Assembly: GCA_022649165.1 (NCBI GenBank)
Contig: JALCNR010000013.1
Coordinates: 24,369-88,368, forward strand
Source of the DNA: Actinomyces sp.
GTDB taxonomy: Bacteria; Actinomycetota; Actinomycetes; Actinomycetales; Actinomycetaceae
Direction of reading: 5' to 3'
Length of the DNA stretch: 64,000 nucleotides
Made by a program: the position numbers and the translations under genes. Position 1 is the first letter of the stretch; each line of letters starts with the position of its first letter. Under the pieces are notes generated by a model. The model searched no databases and had not been told where the DNA came from. It worked only from the letters and a program-made list of their open reading frames with translations. Below are positions 18,275-27,703 of this stretch, one piece after another.

Positions 18275-18754
18275 TCACCTGGACTCGAGGTGGTCCCTGG
18301 CGGCGAGCAGCTCGTCCGGCCACATGCCGGCGCTGTCCTCCCAGGCCTGGCGCGCCTCCTCGGGATCGTCGGAGACGCCCGACAGGCCGGACTCCTCGAC
18401 GTGCAGGGCGATGCCGCCGTCCTCCTCCGACAGGGAGAACTCGACGCGCGTCGTGCGCTCCTCGGGGAAGTCGTCGCCGGCCAGCGGGTACCAGCGGAAG
18501 GAGACGACGTCCATCGGGTCCTCGTCCTCGCGCGCGACCAGCCAGGTGCCCGCCTGCGGGTCGGTGACGCGGAACAGGCCGTCGTCGCCGCGGTCGGTCT
18601 CGTGGTCGCCCAGCGGGCCGTCGTTGATCCACCACCCCGGTTCCGACACCAACGACCACACGTCCTCCAGATCGGCGTGGATGATCACGTCCGCCTCGAT
18701 CGTGTCGTAGTCCTGGCGGGTCTCCGGGTCGTCGCCGTCGTCGATGATGTCCAT
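18275..18754 (-). CDS. SRPBCC/AHSA1-like START-domain protein
   Basis: 159 acidic residues. [22 protein letters not shown] matches the first strand and helices of the Bet v 1-like SRPBCC fold, [12 protein letters not shown] follows the family pattern, and the end resembles the C-terminal helix of AHSA1-type proteins. Members bind hydrophobic ligands or act on Hsp90-like partners; no ligand can be named. Monocistronic, with TACCGT (18761-18766) exactly six bases before ATG, so leaderless. Confidence 0.82.
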   Translation of the reverse strand: MDIIDDGDDPETRQDYDTIEADVIIHADLEDVWSLVSEPGWWINDGPLGDHETDRGDDGLFRVTDPQAGTWLVAREDEDPMDVVSFRWYPLAGDDFPEERTTRVEFSLSEEDGGIALHVEESGLSGVSDDPEEARQAWEDSAGMWPDELLAARDHLESR

Positions 18755-19022
18755 GTCCCCACGGTATCGGTGTTGCCTGCCCCGCGGGAAGGTCTCGTTC
18801 CCCCATTCCCCTCCTGGCGGAGGCGGCGCCGCCGCGTGCCCCGAGCCGCTGCGGCCCGGGGTCCGGCGAGGCCGCCGAGCCTCTCCGCGGCCCCTCTCCC
18901 GCCGCTCCGGGCCCGGTCGGGGGCAAGGGGCGAAAGACCCTCGCGAAGGACCTACTCGCGCGGCGCTCCCGGGACGAAGGGACCACAGGCGGACCCGATT
19001 CGAACAGGACCGCGGGACCGCC

Positions 19023-19051
19023 TAATCTGGAGCAGTGGCGCGTCGCGCCAC
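19023..19051 (+). promoter_or_regulatory. pntA promoter and 5' hairpin
   Basis: The 332-bp gap 18755-19086 holds no gene. TAATCT at 19023-19028 is the best -10 box, 18 bp after TTCGAA. The predicted leader begins with a perfect stem-loop GTGGCGC-GTC-GCGCCAC (19035-19051), ~35 nt before the start. The remainder is GC-rich with no other signal I can support. Confidence 0.5.
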
Positions 19052-19086
19052 GCGATGCTCGTCTTGAGTCCAACGAAGGAGTCCAC

Positions 19087-20646
19087 GTGCGTATTGGAGT
19101 GCCCGCCGAGGGCGCGGACCAGCCGCTCGTCGCTTCCACACCCGACACCGTCGCCAAGCTGATCAAGCTCGGCTATGAGGTGTCCGTGGAGACGGGAGCC
19201 GGAGAGCAGGCCCGCTACCCAGACAGTCAGTACGTGGCCGCCGGAGCAGAGCTCGCCGGCGCCGAGGAGGTGTGGGACGCGGACATCGTGCTGACGCTGG
19301 ACGCCCCCGCTCCCGAGCGTCTGGCCCTCATGCACCCCGGTGCCACGCTCATCGCCCGGCTCGCCCCGGCCCGCGACCCGGAGCTGGTGGAGCGCCTGAG
19401 GGACGCCGGCGTCACCGCCCTGGCGCTGGACACCGTGCCGCGGATCTCGCGCGCGCAGGCGATGGACGTGCTCTCCTCGCAGTCGAACCTCGCGGGCTAC
19501 CGGGCCGTGGTCGAGGCCGCATTCGCCTTCGGACGTCCCTTCACCGGCCAGATCACCGCCGCCGGCAAGGTCCCGCCCGCCGACGTCTATGTCATCGGCG
19601 CGGGCGTCGCCGGCCTGGCCGCCATCGGAACCGCCCACTCGATGGGCGCGCAGGTGTGCGCCACCGACGTACGCCCCGAGGTCGCCGAGCAGGTGGAGTC
19701 CATGGGCGCGGAGTTCCTCCCGATCCCCGTCGCCCAGGAGAGGTCGACCGACGGATACGCCAAGGAGATGAGCGCCGACCAGGCGGCCGCCGCGAACAGG
19801 CTCTACGCCTTCCAGGCCGCCAAGTCCGACATCGTCATCACGACGGCCAATGTGCCGGGCCGAACATCCCCGATCCTGCTGGACGACGACGCCGTCAACG
19901 CGATGGCCCCCGGATCGGTGATCGTCGACATGGCGGCCGCGAACGGCGGCAACACGACGATGACCCGTCCCGGCGAGGTCCACACGACCCCCGGCGGCGT
20001 CATCATCATCGGGTACACGGACCTCGCCGGGCGCCTGCCCTCCCAGTCCTCCCAGCTGTACGGGCAGAACATCGTCAACCTGCTCAAGCTCATGACGCCC
20101 GCCAAGGACGGTCGACTGACGCTGGACCTGGAGGACCAGATCGTCCGCGGCATCGCCGTGACGTCCGGCGGGGAGATCCTCTGGCCCCCGCCCAAGGTCT
20201 CGGTCTCCGCCCAGCCGGCGACGCCGCCCTCGTCCCTCAACCAGCCCACCCCCGCGGAGAAGGCCGCGAAGGCGGCGGCCGACGCCCAGGCGGCGGCCCG
20301 GCGCAGGCGCAATGCGACGATCGCGACGATCATCGCGGCCATCCTGCTGGCCGCGCTGGTGCTGGTGACGCCCACGGCGGCGGCCGGCCACTACATCGTG
20401 CTGATGCTGGCCGTCGTCGTCGGGTTCTACGTCATCACGAACGTCACGCACAGCCTGCACACGCCGCTGATGTCGGTGACGAACGCCATCTCGGGCATCA
20501 TCCTGGTCGGGGCGATCCTGCAGGTCGGCTCCTCGAACCTGGCGGTGGGCATCCTCAGCTTCGTCGCCATCGTGATCGCATCCATCAATATCTTCGGCGG
20601 CTTCCTGGTCACGCACCGCATGCTCGCCATGTTCAGGAGGGACTGA
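19087..20646 (+). CDS. pntA: NAD(P) transhydrogenase subunit alpha
   Basis: 519 residues. The N-terminal ~370 form the NAD(H)-binding dI domain, related to alanine dehydrogenase: MRIGVPAE start, [38 protein letters not shown] (nucleotide fold), and the flexible-loop region before [20 protein letters not shown]. From ~415 three to four membrane helices follow (dII alpha part). Together with PntB it couples proton re-entry to NADPH formation. GTG start 7 nt after AAGGAG. pntB begins 3 nt after the stop; the pair forms an operon ending at a hairpin. Confidence 0.96.
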   Translation: MRIGVPAEGADQPLVASTPDTVAKLIKLGYEVSVETGAGEQARYPDSQYVAAGAELAGAEEVWDADIVLTLDAPAPERLALMHPGATLIARLAPARDPELVERLRDAGVTALALDTVPRISRAQAMDVLSSQSNLAGYRAVVEAAFAFGRPFTGQITAAGKVPPADVYVIGAGVAGLAAIGTAHSMGAQVCATDVRPEVAEQVESMGAEFLPIPVAQERSTDGYAKEMSADQAAAANRLYAFQAAKSDIVITTANVPGRTSPILLDDDAVNAMAPGSVIVDMAAANGGNTTMTRPGEVHTTPGGVIIIGYTDLAGRLPSQSSQLYGQNIVNLLKLMTPAKDGRLTLDLEDQIVRGIAVTSGGEILWPPPKVSVSAQPATPPSSLNQPTPAEKAAKAAADAQAAARRRRNATIATIIAAILLAALVLVTPTAAAGHYIVLMLAVVVGFYVITNVTHSLHTPLMSVTNAISGIILVGAILQVGSSNLAVGILSFVAIVIASINIFGGFLVTHRMLAMFRRD

Positions 20647-20649
20647 ACC

Positions 20650-22146
20650 ATGACGGCACTGTTCTCCGCCGCGCCCGGAATCCCGGCGCCCGCGGCCGCC
20701 CTCGCGGGCGCCGCCGCCACCTTCGTCGACCGCTTCACGGTGCTGGCCTACCTGGTGGCCGCGATCCTGTTCATCCTGGCGCTGTCGGGCCTCTCCCAGC
20801 ATGAGACGGCCCAGCGCGGCAACACCTTCGGCATCGTCGGCATGGCGATCGCCCTGGTCGCCACGATCACGCTGGCGCTGACCAGCGACCCGGGCCGGGG
20901 CGTGTGGGTGACCGCCCTGCTCATCGTCCTGGCCATGCTCATCGGCGCGACCATCGGCACCAGGCTGGCCCGCACGGTCGAGATGACGGGCATGCCGCAG
21001 CTGATCGCCATGCTGCACAGCTTCGTCGGACTGGCCGCCGTGCTGGTCGGCTACAACTCGTTCCTGGCGCCCACGGCCGACGCGCAGGCCCTCGGCGGGT
21101 TCCACCTGGGAGAGGTCTTCCTGGGCGTCTTCATCGGCGCCGTCACCTTCACCGGGTCGATCATCGCCTTCCTCAAGCTCGCCGGCAAGATCTCGGGCCG
21201 TCCGCTGCTGCTCCCCCACCGCAACCTCATCAACCTGGTGGCGGTGCTGGCCTCGCTGGGCCTCATGGTGTGGTTCATCAACGCCCCGGAGCACTCGGGG
21301 GCGGCCTGGATCGCCTTGGTCGCCATGACTGTCATCGCCCTGCTGGTCGGGCTCCACCTGGTGGGGGCCATCGGGGGCGGCGATATGCCCGTCGTCGTCT
21401 CGATGCTGAACTCGCTGTCCGGCTGGGCGGCGGCGTTCGCCGGGTTCATGCTCAACAACGACCTGCTCATCATCACGGGCGCGCTGGTCGGATCCTCGGG
21501 CGCCTACCTGTCCTACATCATGTCGAAGGCCATGAACCGGAAGTTCGTCTCCGTCATCCTGGGAGGGTTCGGCTCAGGCGCCTCGACGTCGTCGAAGAAG
21601 GGCGCGGCCGCCGAGGAGCAGGGCGAGTACCGCGAGACGGACGCCGCGTCGGTGGCGTCGATGCTCAAGGACGCCCACCGCGTCGTCATCACCCCCGGGT
21701 ACGGGATGGCCGTCGCCCAGGCCCAGTACCCGGTCGCGGACCTGACCGCGAAGCTTCGGGACATGGGCGTGGACGTCACCTTCGGCATCCACCCCGTGGC
21801 GGGGCGCCTGCCCGGCCACATGAACGTCCTGCTGGCCGAGGCCAAGGTGCCCTACAACATCGTCCTGGAGATGGACGAGGTCAACGACGACTTCCCGGAG
21901 GTCGACGTCGTCCTGGTCATCGGCGCCAACGACACGGTCAACCCGGCCGCCACCGAGGAGCCAGACTCCCCGATCGCCGGGATGCCCGTCCTCAAGGTCT
22001 GGGAGGCGCAGAACGTCATCGTGTTCAAGCGCTCGATGGCCACGGGCTACGCGGGCGTGCAGAACCCGCTGTTCTTCCGGGAGAACACCCAGATGCTCTT
22101 CGGCGACGCGAAGGCGTCGGTGGAGGAGATCGTCAAGGACCTCTGA
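20650..22146 (+). CDS. pntB: NAD(P) transhydrogenase subunit beta
   Basis: 498 residues. About nine membrane helices occupy residues 30-280 ([36 protein letters not shown]). The NADP(H)-binding dIII domain is at ~310-498, with [46 protein letters not shown] and [17 protein letters not shown], all hallmark segments. Partner of PntA in the inner membrane. No truncation seen. Confidence 0.97.
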   Translation: MTALFSAAPGIPAPAAALAGAAATFVDRFTVLAYLVAAILFILALSGLSQHETAQRGNTFGIVGMAIALVATITLALTSDPGRGVWVTALLIVLAMLIGATIGTRLARTVEMTGMPQLIAMLHSFVGLAAVLVGYNSFLAPTADAQALGGFHLGEVFLGVFIGAVTFTGSIIAFLKLAGKISGRPLLLPHRNLINLVAVLASLGLMVWFINAPEHSGAAWIALVAMTVIALLVGLHLVGAIGGGDMPVVVSMLNSLSGWAAAFAGFMLNNDLLIITGALVGSSGAYLSYIMSKAMNRKFVSVILGGFGSGASTSSKKGAAAEEQGEYRETDAASVASMLKDAHRVVITPGYGMAVAQAQYPVADLTAKLRDMGVDVTFGIHPVAGRLPGHMNVLLAEAKVPYNIVLEMDEVNDDFPEVDVVLVIGANDTVNPAATEEPDSPIAGMPVLKVWEAQNVIVFKRSMATGYAGVQNPLFFRENTQMLFGDAKASVEEIVKDL

Positions 22147-22153
22147 GCGCGTG

Positions 22154-22190
22154 GGCGGGGACCGCGACCGGGCGGTCCGGGGTCCCCGCC
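22154..22190. terminator. Hairpin between convergent pntB and the flavoprotein gene
   Basis: GGCGGGGACC and GGTCCCCGCC (10-bp arms, 22154-22163 and 22181-22190) with an inner GACCG/CGGTC stem give a long, strong hairpin filling the 51-bp gap. It probably ends transcription from both sides. Confidence 0.7.
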
Positions 22191-22197
22191 GACCGCC

Positions 22198-23868
22198 TCA
22201 CCGGGTGGGCGGCGCAGCGGCCATGCGCCGCGCCCCGCGCAGGCCGAACACCGAGGCGGGGGCGATGGTCGAGCCCGGCCCCGGATAGGTGTGCCCCATC
22301 ACCGAGGCGGTCGTGTTGCCGGAGGCGTAGAGCCCCTCGACGACGGAGCCATCCTCGCGCAGGACCCGCGCATCGGCGTCGGTGACCAGGCCCCCCTTGG
22401 TCCCGAGGTCGCCGACCACCAGCTTGTACGCCGTGAACGGCCCCTTCTCCAGCGGTCCCAGGCACGGGTTCGGCCGGACCGTCGGATCGCCGTAGTAGCG
22501 GTCGTAGGCGGAGTCCCCCTTGCCGAAGTCCTGGTCCCTGCCCGTGCGGGCGAAGCCGTTGAAACGCTCCACCGTGGCGCGCAGCGCGACCGGGTCGACG
22601 CCGATGCGGCGGGCGAGCCCGCCGAGCGTGGGCGACTTGTGCAGCAGCCCCTTGTCGGCCATCCCCTTCATCAGGCCCGGCTGGATGGAGAAGGTGCGGA
22701 AGTAGCGGCGGTTGTACCGCCCGTCCGTGATCATCCAGTACGCGCCGCCTCGGTCATGATCGTTCATGTGGTGGCCCAGATCGATGTAGGACTCGGCCTC
22801 GTTGGCGAAGCGCCCGCCCCGAGAGTCGACGATCATCATGTAGGGGAGGGACCGCTCGCCGACCAGGAAGCCGCCGGCCGGCCCGCCCTGGAACGGAGCC
22901 AGCGTGGCGCCCCACCAGGCGTCGTCCATGTAGTCGAGCGCGGCGCCCACCTGATCGCGCGCGAACGCGATGGGTCCTCCCGTGTTGCCGGGGCTGCCCG
23001 AGGTGTGCCCGGTGACGTCCTGGTATGTGCGACGCCACTCCTGGTTGGACTCGAATCCGCCCGCGGCGAGCATCACGCCGCGTCGAGCGCGGAGTGTCCT
23101 CCCGCCCCCGGGTCCGCCGATGCGGACGCCGACGACGCGTCGGCCGGCCCCCTCGCCCTCGACAATCAGGCTCGTCGCAGGCGCGCTCAGCAGCAACGGC
23201 ACCTGGTTGCGCACCAGCACGGCCTGAGCGAACTGCGCGGCGAGCGCACCGCCGAGGCCCACCAGCTTCTTGCCGGAGACGAGCCCTCCGAGCGTGCGGA
23301 ACACGAACTGGGCGCCGCGCGCGAAGCCGTCCGGCGTCGACCACGCCCGCCCTAGGAGCCAGACGTCGTCCGTGCGCACCGGGAGAGGGACGACCCCGCG
23401 CTGCGTGGCGGCCCATTCCCCGAGTCGTCTGACATCGAAGTTCCTGCCCTCGATCGCCCGCCCGATCTTGCCTCCGGGGCGCTCGGGGTAGTAGTCGGGG
23501 TAGTCGCGATCCCGCATGAATCTCATCCCATGGCGCTCGGCCGTGAGCACGAAGTCGTCGACCGAGTCGATGAACGCCTCGATGCGCTCGCGCGACGAGG
23601 CGGGTCCCGGCGCGCCGATCGTCTCCGTCATGTACTCCAGGGCCTCCTCGCGGGAGTCCCCGGCGCCCTCGCGCCTCATCAGAGGGTTGTCAGGAAGCCA
23701 CATTCCGCCGCCCGACATCGAGGTGTTCCCGCCCCACTGGTCGGTGCTCTCCACCATGACGACGCTCAGGCCCTCGTCCACCGCCCCCAGCGCCGTCGAG
23801 AAGGCGGCCGCGCCGCTGCCGACCACCACGACGTCATAGGTCTGGTCCCCACCCTGTTCTCCGGACAT
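22198..23868 (-). CDS. FAD-binding dehydrogenase, KstD-like
   Basis: 556 residues of the FAD_binding_2 fold. The dinucleotide motif VVVVGSGAAAFSTALGA is at residues ~13-29, GGNTSMSGGGMWLPDN at ~45-60, and the C-terminal GLYASGNTTASVMGH is in the second FAD segment. The pattern is that of 3-ketosteroid delta-1-dehydrogenases and relatives that desaturate steroid or other cyclic ketones. No other steroid gene is nearby, so the physiological substrate is unclear (fumarate-reductase-like or quinone substrates remain possible). It is divergent from a TetR regulator, which likely controls it. Confidence 0.85.
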   Translation of the reverse strand: MSGEQGGDQTYDVVVVGSGAAAFSTALGAVDEGLSVVMVESTDQWGGNTSMSGGGMWLPDNPLMRREGAGDSREEALEYMTETIGAPGPASSRERIEAFIDSVDDFVLTAERHGMRFMRDRDYPDYYPERPGGKIGRAIEGRNFDVRRLGEWAATQRGVVPLPVRTDDVWLLGRAWSTPDGFARGAQFVFRTLGGLVSGKKLVGLGGALAAQFAQAVLVRNQVPLLLSAPATSLIVEGEGAGRRVVGVRIGGPGGGRTLRARRGVMLAAGGFESNQEWRRTYQDVTGHTSGSPGNTGGPIAFARDQVGAALDYMDDAWWGATLAPFQGGPAGGFLVGERSLPYMMIVDSRGGRFANEAESYIDLGHHMNDHDRGGAYWMITDGRYNRRYFRTFSIQPGLMKGMADKGLLHKSPTLGGLARRIGVDPVALRATVERFNGFARTGRDQDFGKGDSAYDRYYGDPTVRPNPCLGPLEKGPFTAYKLVVGDLGTKGGLVTDADARVLREDGSVVEGLYASGNTTASVMGHTYPGPGSTIAPASVFGLRGARRMAAAPPTR

Positions 23869-23976
23869 CCCTGAACCACCTTGTCTTGGCCGACCCGGCC
23901 CGGGAGGCCGCCTTCTCGCCGTGCGTGCCGGGGTCCGCGCCCCGTTCCGCGACGTCCGACCGACGTCCGCGACCTA

Positions 23977-24005
23977 CCGGATAGCATTGTCCGGTTCAGT
24001 ATACT
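23977..24005. promoter_or_regulatory. TetR candidate operator and promoter
   Basis: CCGGA-N8-TCCGG (23977-23981 and 23990-23994) is an inverted repeat immediately upstream of TATACT (24000-24005), the -10 box seven bases before the tetR-type ATG. Placed in the 144-bp divergent gap, it fits autoregulation and control of the flavoprotein gene. Binding is inferred. Confidence 0.5.
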
Positions 24006-24012
24006 GGGTGAG

Positions 24013-24639
24013 ATGGATATCACGCAGCAGATCGCCTCGCCGCGGTCGAACCGGGGTCCGGCCGCGGCGGAGGAGAACCGCCGGGCGCTTCTGAAGGCGG
24101 CCCGGCTCCTGTTCGCTCAGCGCGGGTTCCGCGTCCCCCTCAGCGCCATCGCCAAGGAGGCCGGCGTCGGGCAGGGCGTGCTCTACCGGCATTTTCCCTG
24201 CCGCATGGACCTGGCGATGGCCGTCTTCGACGAGAACCTCACCCGTCTCGAGCGGACGGCGCGCGCCGCCTCCGGCGCAGGCCGCCCCGCCGCCTTCGAG
24301 GCCGTGTGGCGCGAGCTCCTGGATCTCATCCTCTCCGACGTGGCCTTCGTCGAGACCGCCGTCGAGTCCGAGAGGGATGGACGCGCCGTCCGAGCCGCCG
24401 ACCGGCTCCAGACGACCATCGTCCCGCTGCTCGCCGCCGCCCAACGGGACGGGCGGGTGGACCCGCGTCTGACCGCGGGGGATCTCTCCCGCGCTCTGCG
24501 CGCCGCCTACGGTCTGGTGGTCACCGCAGCGGGCGGGCCTTCCGCCCGCGCCGATGTGGAGGCGCTCATGCGCCTCCTCGGACTGCCTGGCCCGTCCCCC
24601 CCGCGCCGGCATCCAGGCGCCCTAGCCGGGTGCCTCTAG
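24013..24639 (+). CDS. TetR/AcrR family transcriptional regulator
   Basis: 208 residues. The N-terminal HTH domain spans ~18-65 with RRALLKAARLLFAQRGF, PLSAIAKEAGVGQGVLYRHF (helix-turn-helix) and the CRMDLAMAVF continuation. The C-terminal domain resembles the SCO1402-like ligand domain class. Likely a ligand-responsive repressor of the divergent flavoprotein gene. ATG 24013 is selected because TATACT ends seven bases upstream. Its stop codon TAG is the first half of the TAGACT box that appears to drive the next gene. Confidence 0.92.
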   Translation: MDITQQIASPRSNRGPAAAEENRRALLKAARLLFAQRGFRVPLSAIAKEAGVGQGVLYRHFPCRMDLAMAVFDENLTRLERTARAASGAGRPAAFEAVWRELLDLILSDVAFVETAVESERDGRAVRAADRLQTTIVPLLAAAQRDGRVDPRLTAGDLSRALRAAYGLVVTAAGGPSARADVEALMRLLGLPGPSPPRRHPGALAGCL

Positions 24640-24650
24640 ACTGTGTCGCA

Positions 24651-25091
24651 ATGATCCTCCGACCGCCCGTGCAGCGCCGAGTCGCCCATCGCGGCCCCCG
24701 GCTGGCTGCCCTGTGCCTGGTGGCACTGGCGGCCGTGCTCGCGTGCCTCCTCGGGAGCCACGCGGCCCCCTCCCCGATGGGCGCGGCGGTGCCCGCCGCG
24801 CCCGCACAGGCGGTCACCGCCCCCGCCTCGGTCCCCCACGCGGACGTCCACGCGGGTGACGCGGGCATGGTCCATGCCGCCGCCGTGTGCGCCGCCTGCT
24901 CGGACGAGCACCAGACGATGACCGCGGGATCCGCCTCGCTGTGGATCGCGATCCTGCTGGGACTGGCCGCCGTCGCCGCCGTCGCCCCGGCGCCGCCCAC
25001 TCGGCCGCTCGCCCTGGGGCCGGACACCGCCTCGCGGACCGTGCTGAGCGGATCCGAGCGGCGCGGGCTTCTCTGCATCAGCCGGACCTGA
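24651..25091 (+). CDS. Small membrane protein with His/Met/Cys-rich loop
   Basis: 146 residues. A hydrophobic segment lies at ~18-40, a loop rich in metal-type ligands at ~60-90 (PHADVHAGDAGMVHAA, then CAACSDEHQTM), and a second hydrophobic segment at ~97-115. It recalls the DUF6153-type small actinobacterial membrane proteins, with weak certainty. Adjacent to the CueP gene, 169 nt downstream on the same strand, so a role in copper handling is reasonable but inferred. TAGACT (24637-24642) lies eight bases before ATG. Confidence 0.65.
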   Translation: MILRPPVQRRVAHRGPRLAALCLVALAAVLACLLGSHAAPSPMGAAVPAAPAQAVTAPASVPHADVHAGDAGMVHAAAVCAACSDEHQTMTAGSASLWIAILLGLAAVAAVAPAPPTRPLALGPDTASRTVLSGSERRGLLCISRT

Positions 25092-25260
25092 GGGGTTCCG
25101 ACCCGCGGGCCCGCGTCGGTGCGGGCGCGGTCCGAGGACGGCCGCTCCGCCCTCTCCCCGCGGGTCTCCCCTCTCCCCGCGCCCACCGGTGGGCGCGAGC
25201 GGCGCGGCGCGCGCCCACGGGACGCGCGCGCCGCAGGCCACGGATTGAAAGGACTTCTCT

Positions 25261-25905
25261 GTGAACACGAACACCTCCACCCCGCCCCGGATCCCCCGGC
25301 AGGGCCGGCGCTGGCTGGCTGCCGGCCTGGGCACCGCGTTGCTGGCGTCCAGCCTCGCGCTGTCGGGCTGCGCCTCCGGGGCATCCGGATCCGGCGGCCC
25401 CGCCTCGTCGGCATCGCCGGCCGATGTCATCCTCTCCAGCCATGGCCTGGCCGGCCGGGACGCCGCCGGCGTCATCGACGCGCTGGAGGCACAGGACGTC
25501 GACGACCGGCCGGACGGCCTCACGGCCTCCGTGCGGCCCGACGAACTCATGCTCGCCGATGACGCGGGGCATCAGGCCTCCCTGCCGATCCCCGAGGACC
25601 GCTTCTACCTATCCGTCGCCCCCTATGTCAGCCAGACCCACGAGTGCCACTACCACAGCCTCACCACCTGCACCGGAGAGCTCGGCGACACGGATGTGCG
25701 CATCCGCGTCACCGACGACGCGACAGGAGAGGCCCTGGTCGACGGCACCATGACGACGGCGGACAACGGGTTCATCGGGCTCTGGCTGCCGCGCGGGATC
25801 CGCGCGACGCTGAGCGTCGAGGCGGACGGGGGAACGGCAACCGCCGCCGTCTCCACCTCCGGGGACGAGGCCGCGACCTGTCTGACCACGCTCCAGCTCA
25901 GCTGA
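25261..25905 (+). CDS. cueP: CueP-like copper-binding lipoprotein
   Basis: 214 residues. A signal peptide with lipobox LSGC (Cys ~37) predicts membrane anchoring outside the cell. The mature part matches CueP: the ADVILSSHGLAGRDAAGVID segment and HECHYHSLTTCTGEL near residue 125 with the conserved Cys and His residues that bind copper, plus a later Cys before the end. CueP supplies or buffers periplasmic copper in Salmonella; in Gram-positives the lipoprotein form is expected at the cell surface. GTG start, with AAGGAC nearby. A hairpin at 25920-25942 follows the stop. Confidence 0.9.
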   Translation: MNTNTSTPPRIPRQGRRWLAAGLGTALLASSLALSGCASGASGSGGPASSASPADVILSSHGLAGRDAAGVIDALEAQDVDDRPDGLTASVRPDELMLADDAGHQASLPIPEDRFYLSVAPYVSQTHECHYHSLTTCTGELGDTDVRIRVTDDATGEALVDGTMTTADNGFIGLWLPRGIRATLSVEADGGTATAAVSTSGDEAATCLTTLQLS

Positions 25906-25919
25906 GAGCACGGCGCCCC

Positions 25920-25942
25920 GCCTCCGGCGGAGACCCGGAGGC
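25920..25942 (+). terminator. Hairpin after cueP
   Basis: GCCTCCGG, a 7-nt loop and CCGGAGGC make an 8-bp stem 15 nt after the cueP stop. No T-run follows. Confidence 0.5.
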
Positions 25943-26018
25943 CCCGGCACCGATGGGGCATCGCCGCCGTCGGTCCCGGGGCCTCCCCCGCGGCCGCAGA
26001 CGCCGGGGAGTGCGGGGA

Positions 26019-26216
26019 CTACTCGGCTCCGGCTTCGCGAGGGCCGTCGGCGGCATGGCGGCGGCCATGTCCGCCGCACCCGCACCCGCCGACGCCGCCA
26101 CCGTGACCGCCGCACCCGCAGGAGTCTGCTGAGCCCGCCAGCTTCTCGGCGTCGACCAGCCGGAACATCTGGCGCGCCGCCTGCGGGGCCGCCTCTGAGA
26201 TCGTCTTCTCGCTCAT
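26019..26216 (-). CDS. Small Cys/Gly/His-rich protein
   Basis: 65 residues. An amphipathic N-terminal half (ARQMFRLVDAEKLAGSAD) is followed by SCGCGGHGGGVGGCGCGGHG, a doubled CGCGGHG metal-ligand-like repeat, and a short charged tail. No family recognised. Support for a real gene: TACGAT (26223-26228, reverse strand) lies exactly six bases before ATG, and the CueP gene is close. It might bind zinc or copper. Alternatively it could be the tail of the amidase transcript with no function. Confidence 0.55.
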   Translation of the reverse strand: MSEKTISEAAPQAARQMFRLVDAEKLAGSADSCGCGGHGGGVGGCGCGGHGRRHAADGPREAGAE

Positions 26217-26240
26217 GCGCCCATCGTATCGGCGCCGTGG

Positions 26241-27692
26241 TCACGGCCGCAGACCGGAGACGATCTCCAGCAACCGGGCGACCGCCAGGGCGTCCTCGTC
26301 GTGGCCGCGACGCGCCACCACCTGCGCGCCCACCGGCAGGCCCTCCCGGTCCACGCCGACGGGCACCGTGACCGCGGGCTGCCCCGTCAGGTTGAAGGGC
26401 CAGGTGAGCGGCGTCCACGCGATCCACGACACCTCTCCTCCCTCGGGGGTCCGGACCCCCTCTGGGACCTGGCGCCCCGCGTCGAAGGCCGTGATCGGCA
26501 CCGTGGGCGTCACCAGGACGTCGTGGCCGGCATGGAAACGGGCGAGCGCCGGGGCGACGCCCTCCCGCGCCCGGGTCGCCGCCCGCAGGAGTTCCACCGC
26601 GCCCAGGCCCCTCCCGCGCCGGAGCACCGCCCGGAGGCCGGGACTCAGAGCCGCCTCGGCCGTCTCCCCGAGCCCCGCGAGCTCCGCGGCCAGGACGCCC
26701 GACCACACCTGGGCCATGTCAGCGCTCCCCTCGCGCAGAGGCACCTCGGCTTCGTCCACCGCAACACCGGAGGCGCGTAGCGCCTCCACCGCCTCTCCCA
26801 CCACCCGGGCAACCTCGTCGGAGACCGCCGCCACCCCGAGGTCGGCGCTGAAACCGATGCGCAGCGTCTGGACGAAGGCCCGCGCATGGCGGACGACCTC
26901 GGTGCTGGACACCCGCGGGGCGTCCAGCGAGTCGGGATCCTCTGGACTCGGGCCCGCCAACAGGTCCAGCGCCAGCGCCGCGTCCTCCACGCCCCGGGTG
27001 ATCGGACCGACGTGGGCGAGCCGCCCGAAGGCGCCGGAGGGGATGGCCGGGATGCGCCCGTAGGTGGCCTTGAGGCCCACCAGGCCGTTGAAGGACGCCG
27101 GAATGCGCACCGACCCGGCCCCGTCCGATCCCAGGCCCACCGCGCCCACCCCCATGGCGGTGGCCACCGCGGCCCCGCCCGAAGAACCGCCGGCTGTGCG
27201 CTCGGGGTCCCAGGCGTTGCGGACGACGCCCCACACCGGAGAGTCCGACACGGCGCTCCACGCGTACTCAGGCATCGTCGTCTTCGCCACGATGACCGCG
27301 CCCGCCCCACGCAGCCGGGCGACCGCGGGCTCGTCCGCCGACTCCGGTGCGGCTCCCGCCCGCAGCCGCGTCCCGCGCACGCTGGGCAGGCCGCGCACCG
27401 CCAGCGAGTCCTTCACCGTGACGGGCACCCCGTCGAACGGTCCGAGTTGGAGGCCGCGCCGCCACCTCAGGGCCGCCGCCCCGGCCTGGCCCCGGGCGCC
27501 GGCCTCGTCGACCAGAGAGAGCGCGCGGAGGTCCCGCGCGCGCCCGCGCGCCCGGCCGAGGACCTCCTCCAGGACGTCGACAGGGGTGAACGCCCCGCTG
27601 GAGAACCCGATGCCCAGCTCCCCGATGGAGAGGAGACCGAGCCCTCCCCCGTCCCCGGTGGAGGCGTCGGGCGCGGCGGATCCGGTGGACAT
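26241..27692 (-). CDS. Amidase signature family amidase
   Basis: 483 residues. The Ser-cisSer-Lys triad is visible: Lys94 in VTVKDSLAV, Ser170/171 in GGSSGGAAVA, and nucleophile Ser194 in GSDGAGSVRIPA (the usual GTDIGGSIRIP slightly changed but with the Ser and Arg kept). These enzymes hydrolyse amides such as indole acetamide, nicotinamide or short aliphatic amides; the substrate is not clear. Starts 11 nt after the SDR stop, so both are probably one unit downstream of metN-metI. Confidence 0.9.
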   Translation of the reverse strand: MSTGSAAPDASTGDGGGLGLLSIGELGIGFSSGAFTPVDVLEEVLGRARGRARDLRALSLVDEAGARGQAGAAALRWRRGLQLGPFDGVPVTVKDSLAVRGLPSVRGTRLRAGAAPESADEPAVARLRGAGAVIVAKTTMPEYAWSAVSDSPVWGVVRNAWDPERTAGGSSGGAAVATAMGVGAVGLGSDGAGSVRIPASFNGLVGLKATYGRIPAIPSGAFGRLAHVGPITRGVEDAALALDLLAGPSPEDPDSLDAPRVSSTEVVRHARAFVQTLRIGFSADLGVAAVSDEVARVVGEAVEALRASGVAVDEAEVPLREGSADMAQVWSGVLAAELAGLGETAEAALSPGLRAVLRRGRGLGAVELLRAATRAREGVAPALARFHAGHDVLVTPTVPITAFDAGRQVPEGVRTPEGGEVSWIAWTPLTWPFNLTGQPAVTVPVGVDREGLPVGAQVVARRGHDEDALAVARLLEIVSGLRP

Positions 27693-27703
27693 CGTGGGCC
27701 CTC

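Noticed and set aside
18952..21357. Long minus-strand open frame opposite pntA/pntB
   Set aside because: Low-complexity Gly/Asp/His/Arg composition and complete overlap with strongly supported pntAB; shadow frame.
25898..26101. Alternative 67-codon minus-strand frame overlapping the Cys-rich small gene
   Set aside because: Ala/Pro/Arg-rich with no start signal; the neighbouring frame has a TACGAT box and metal-ligand repeats.
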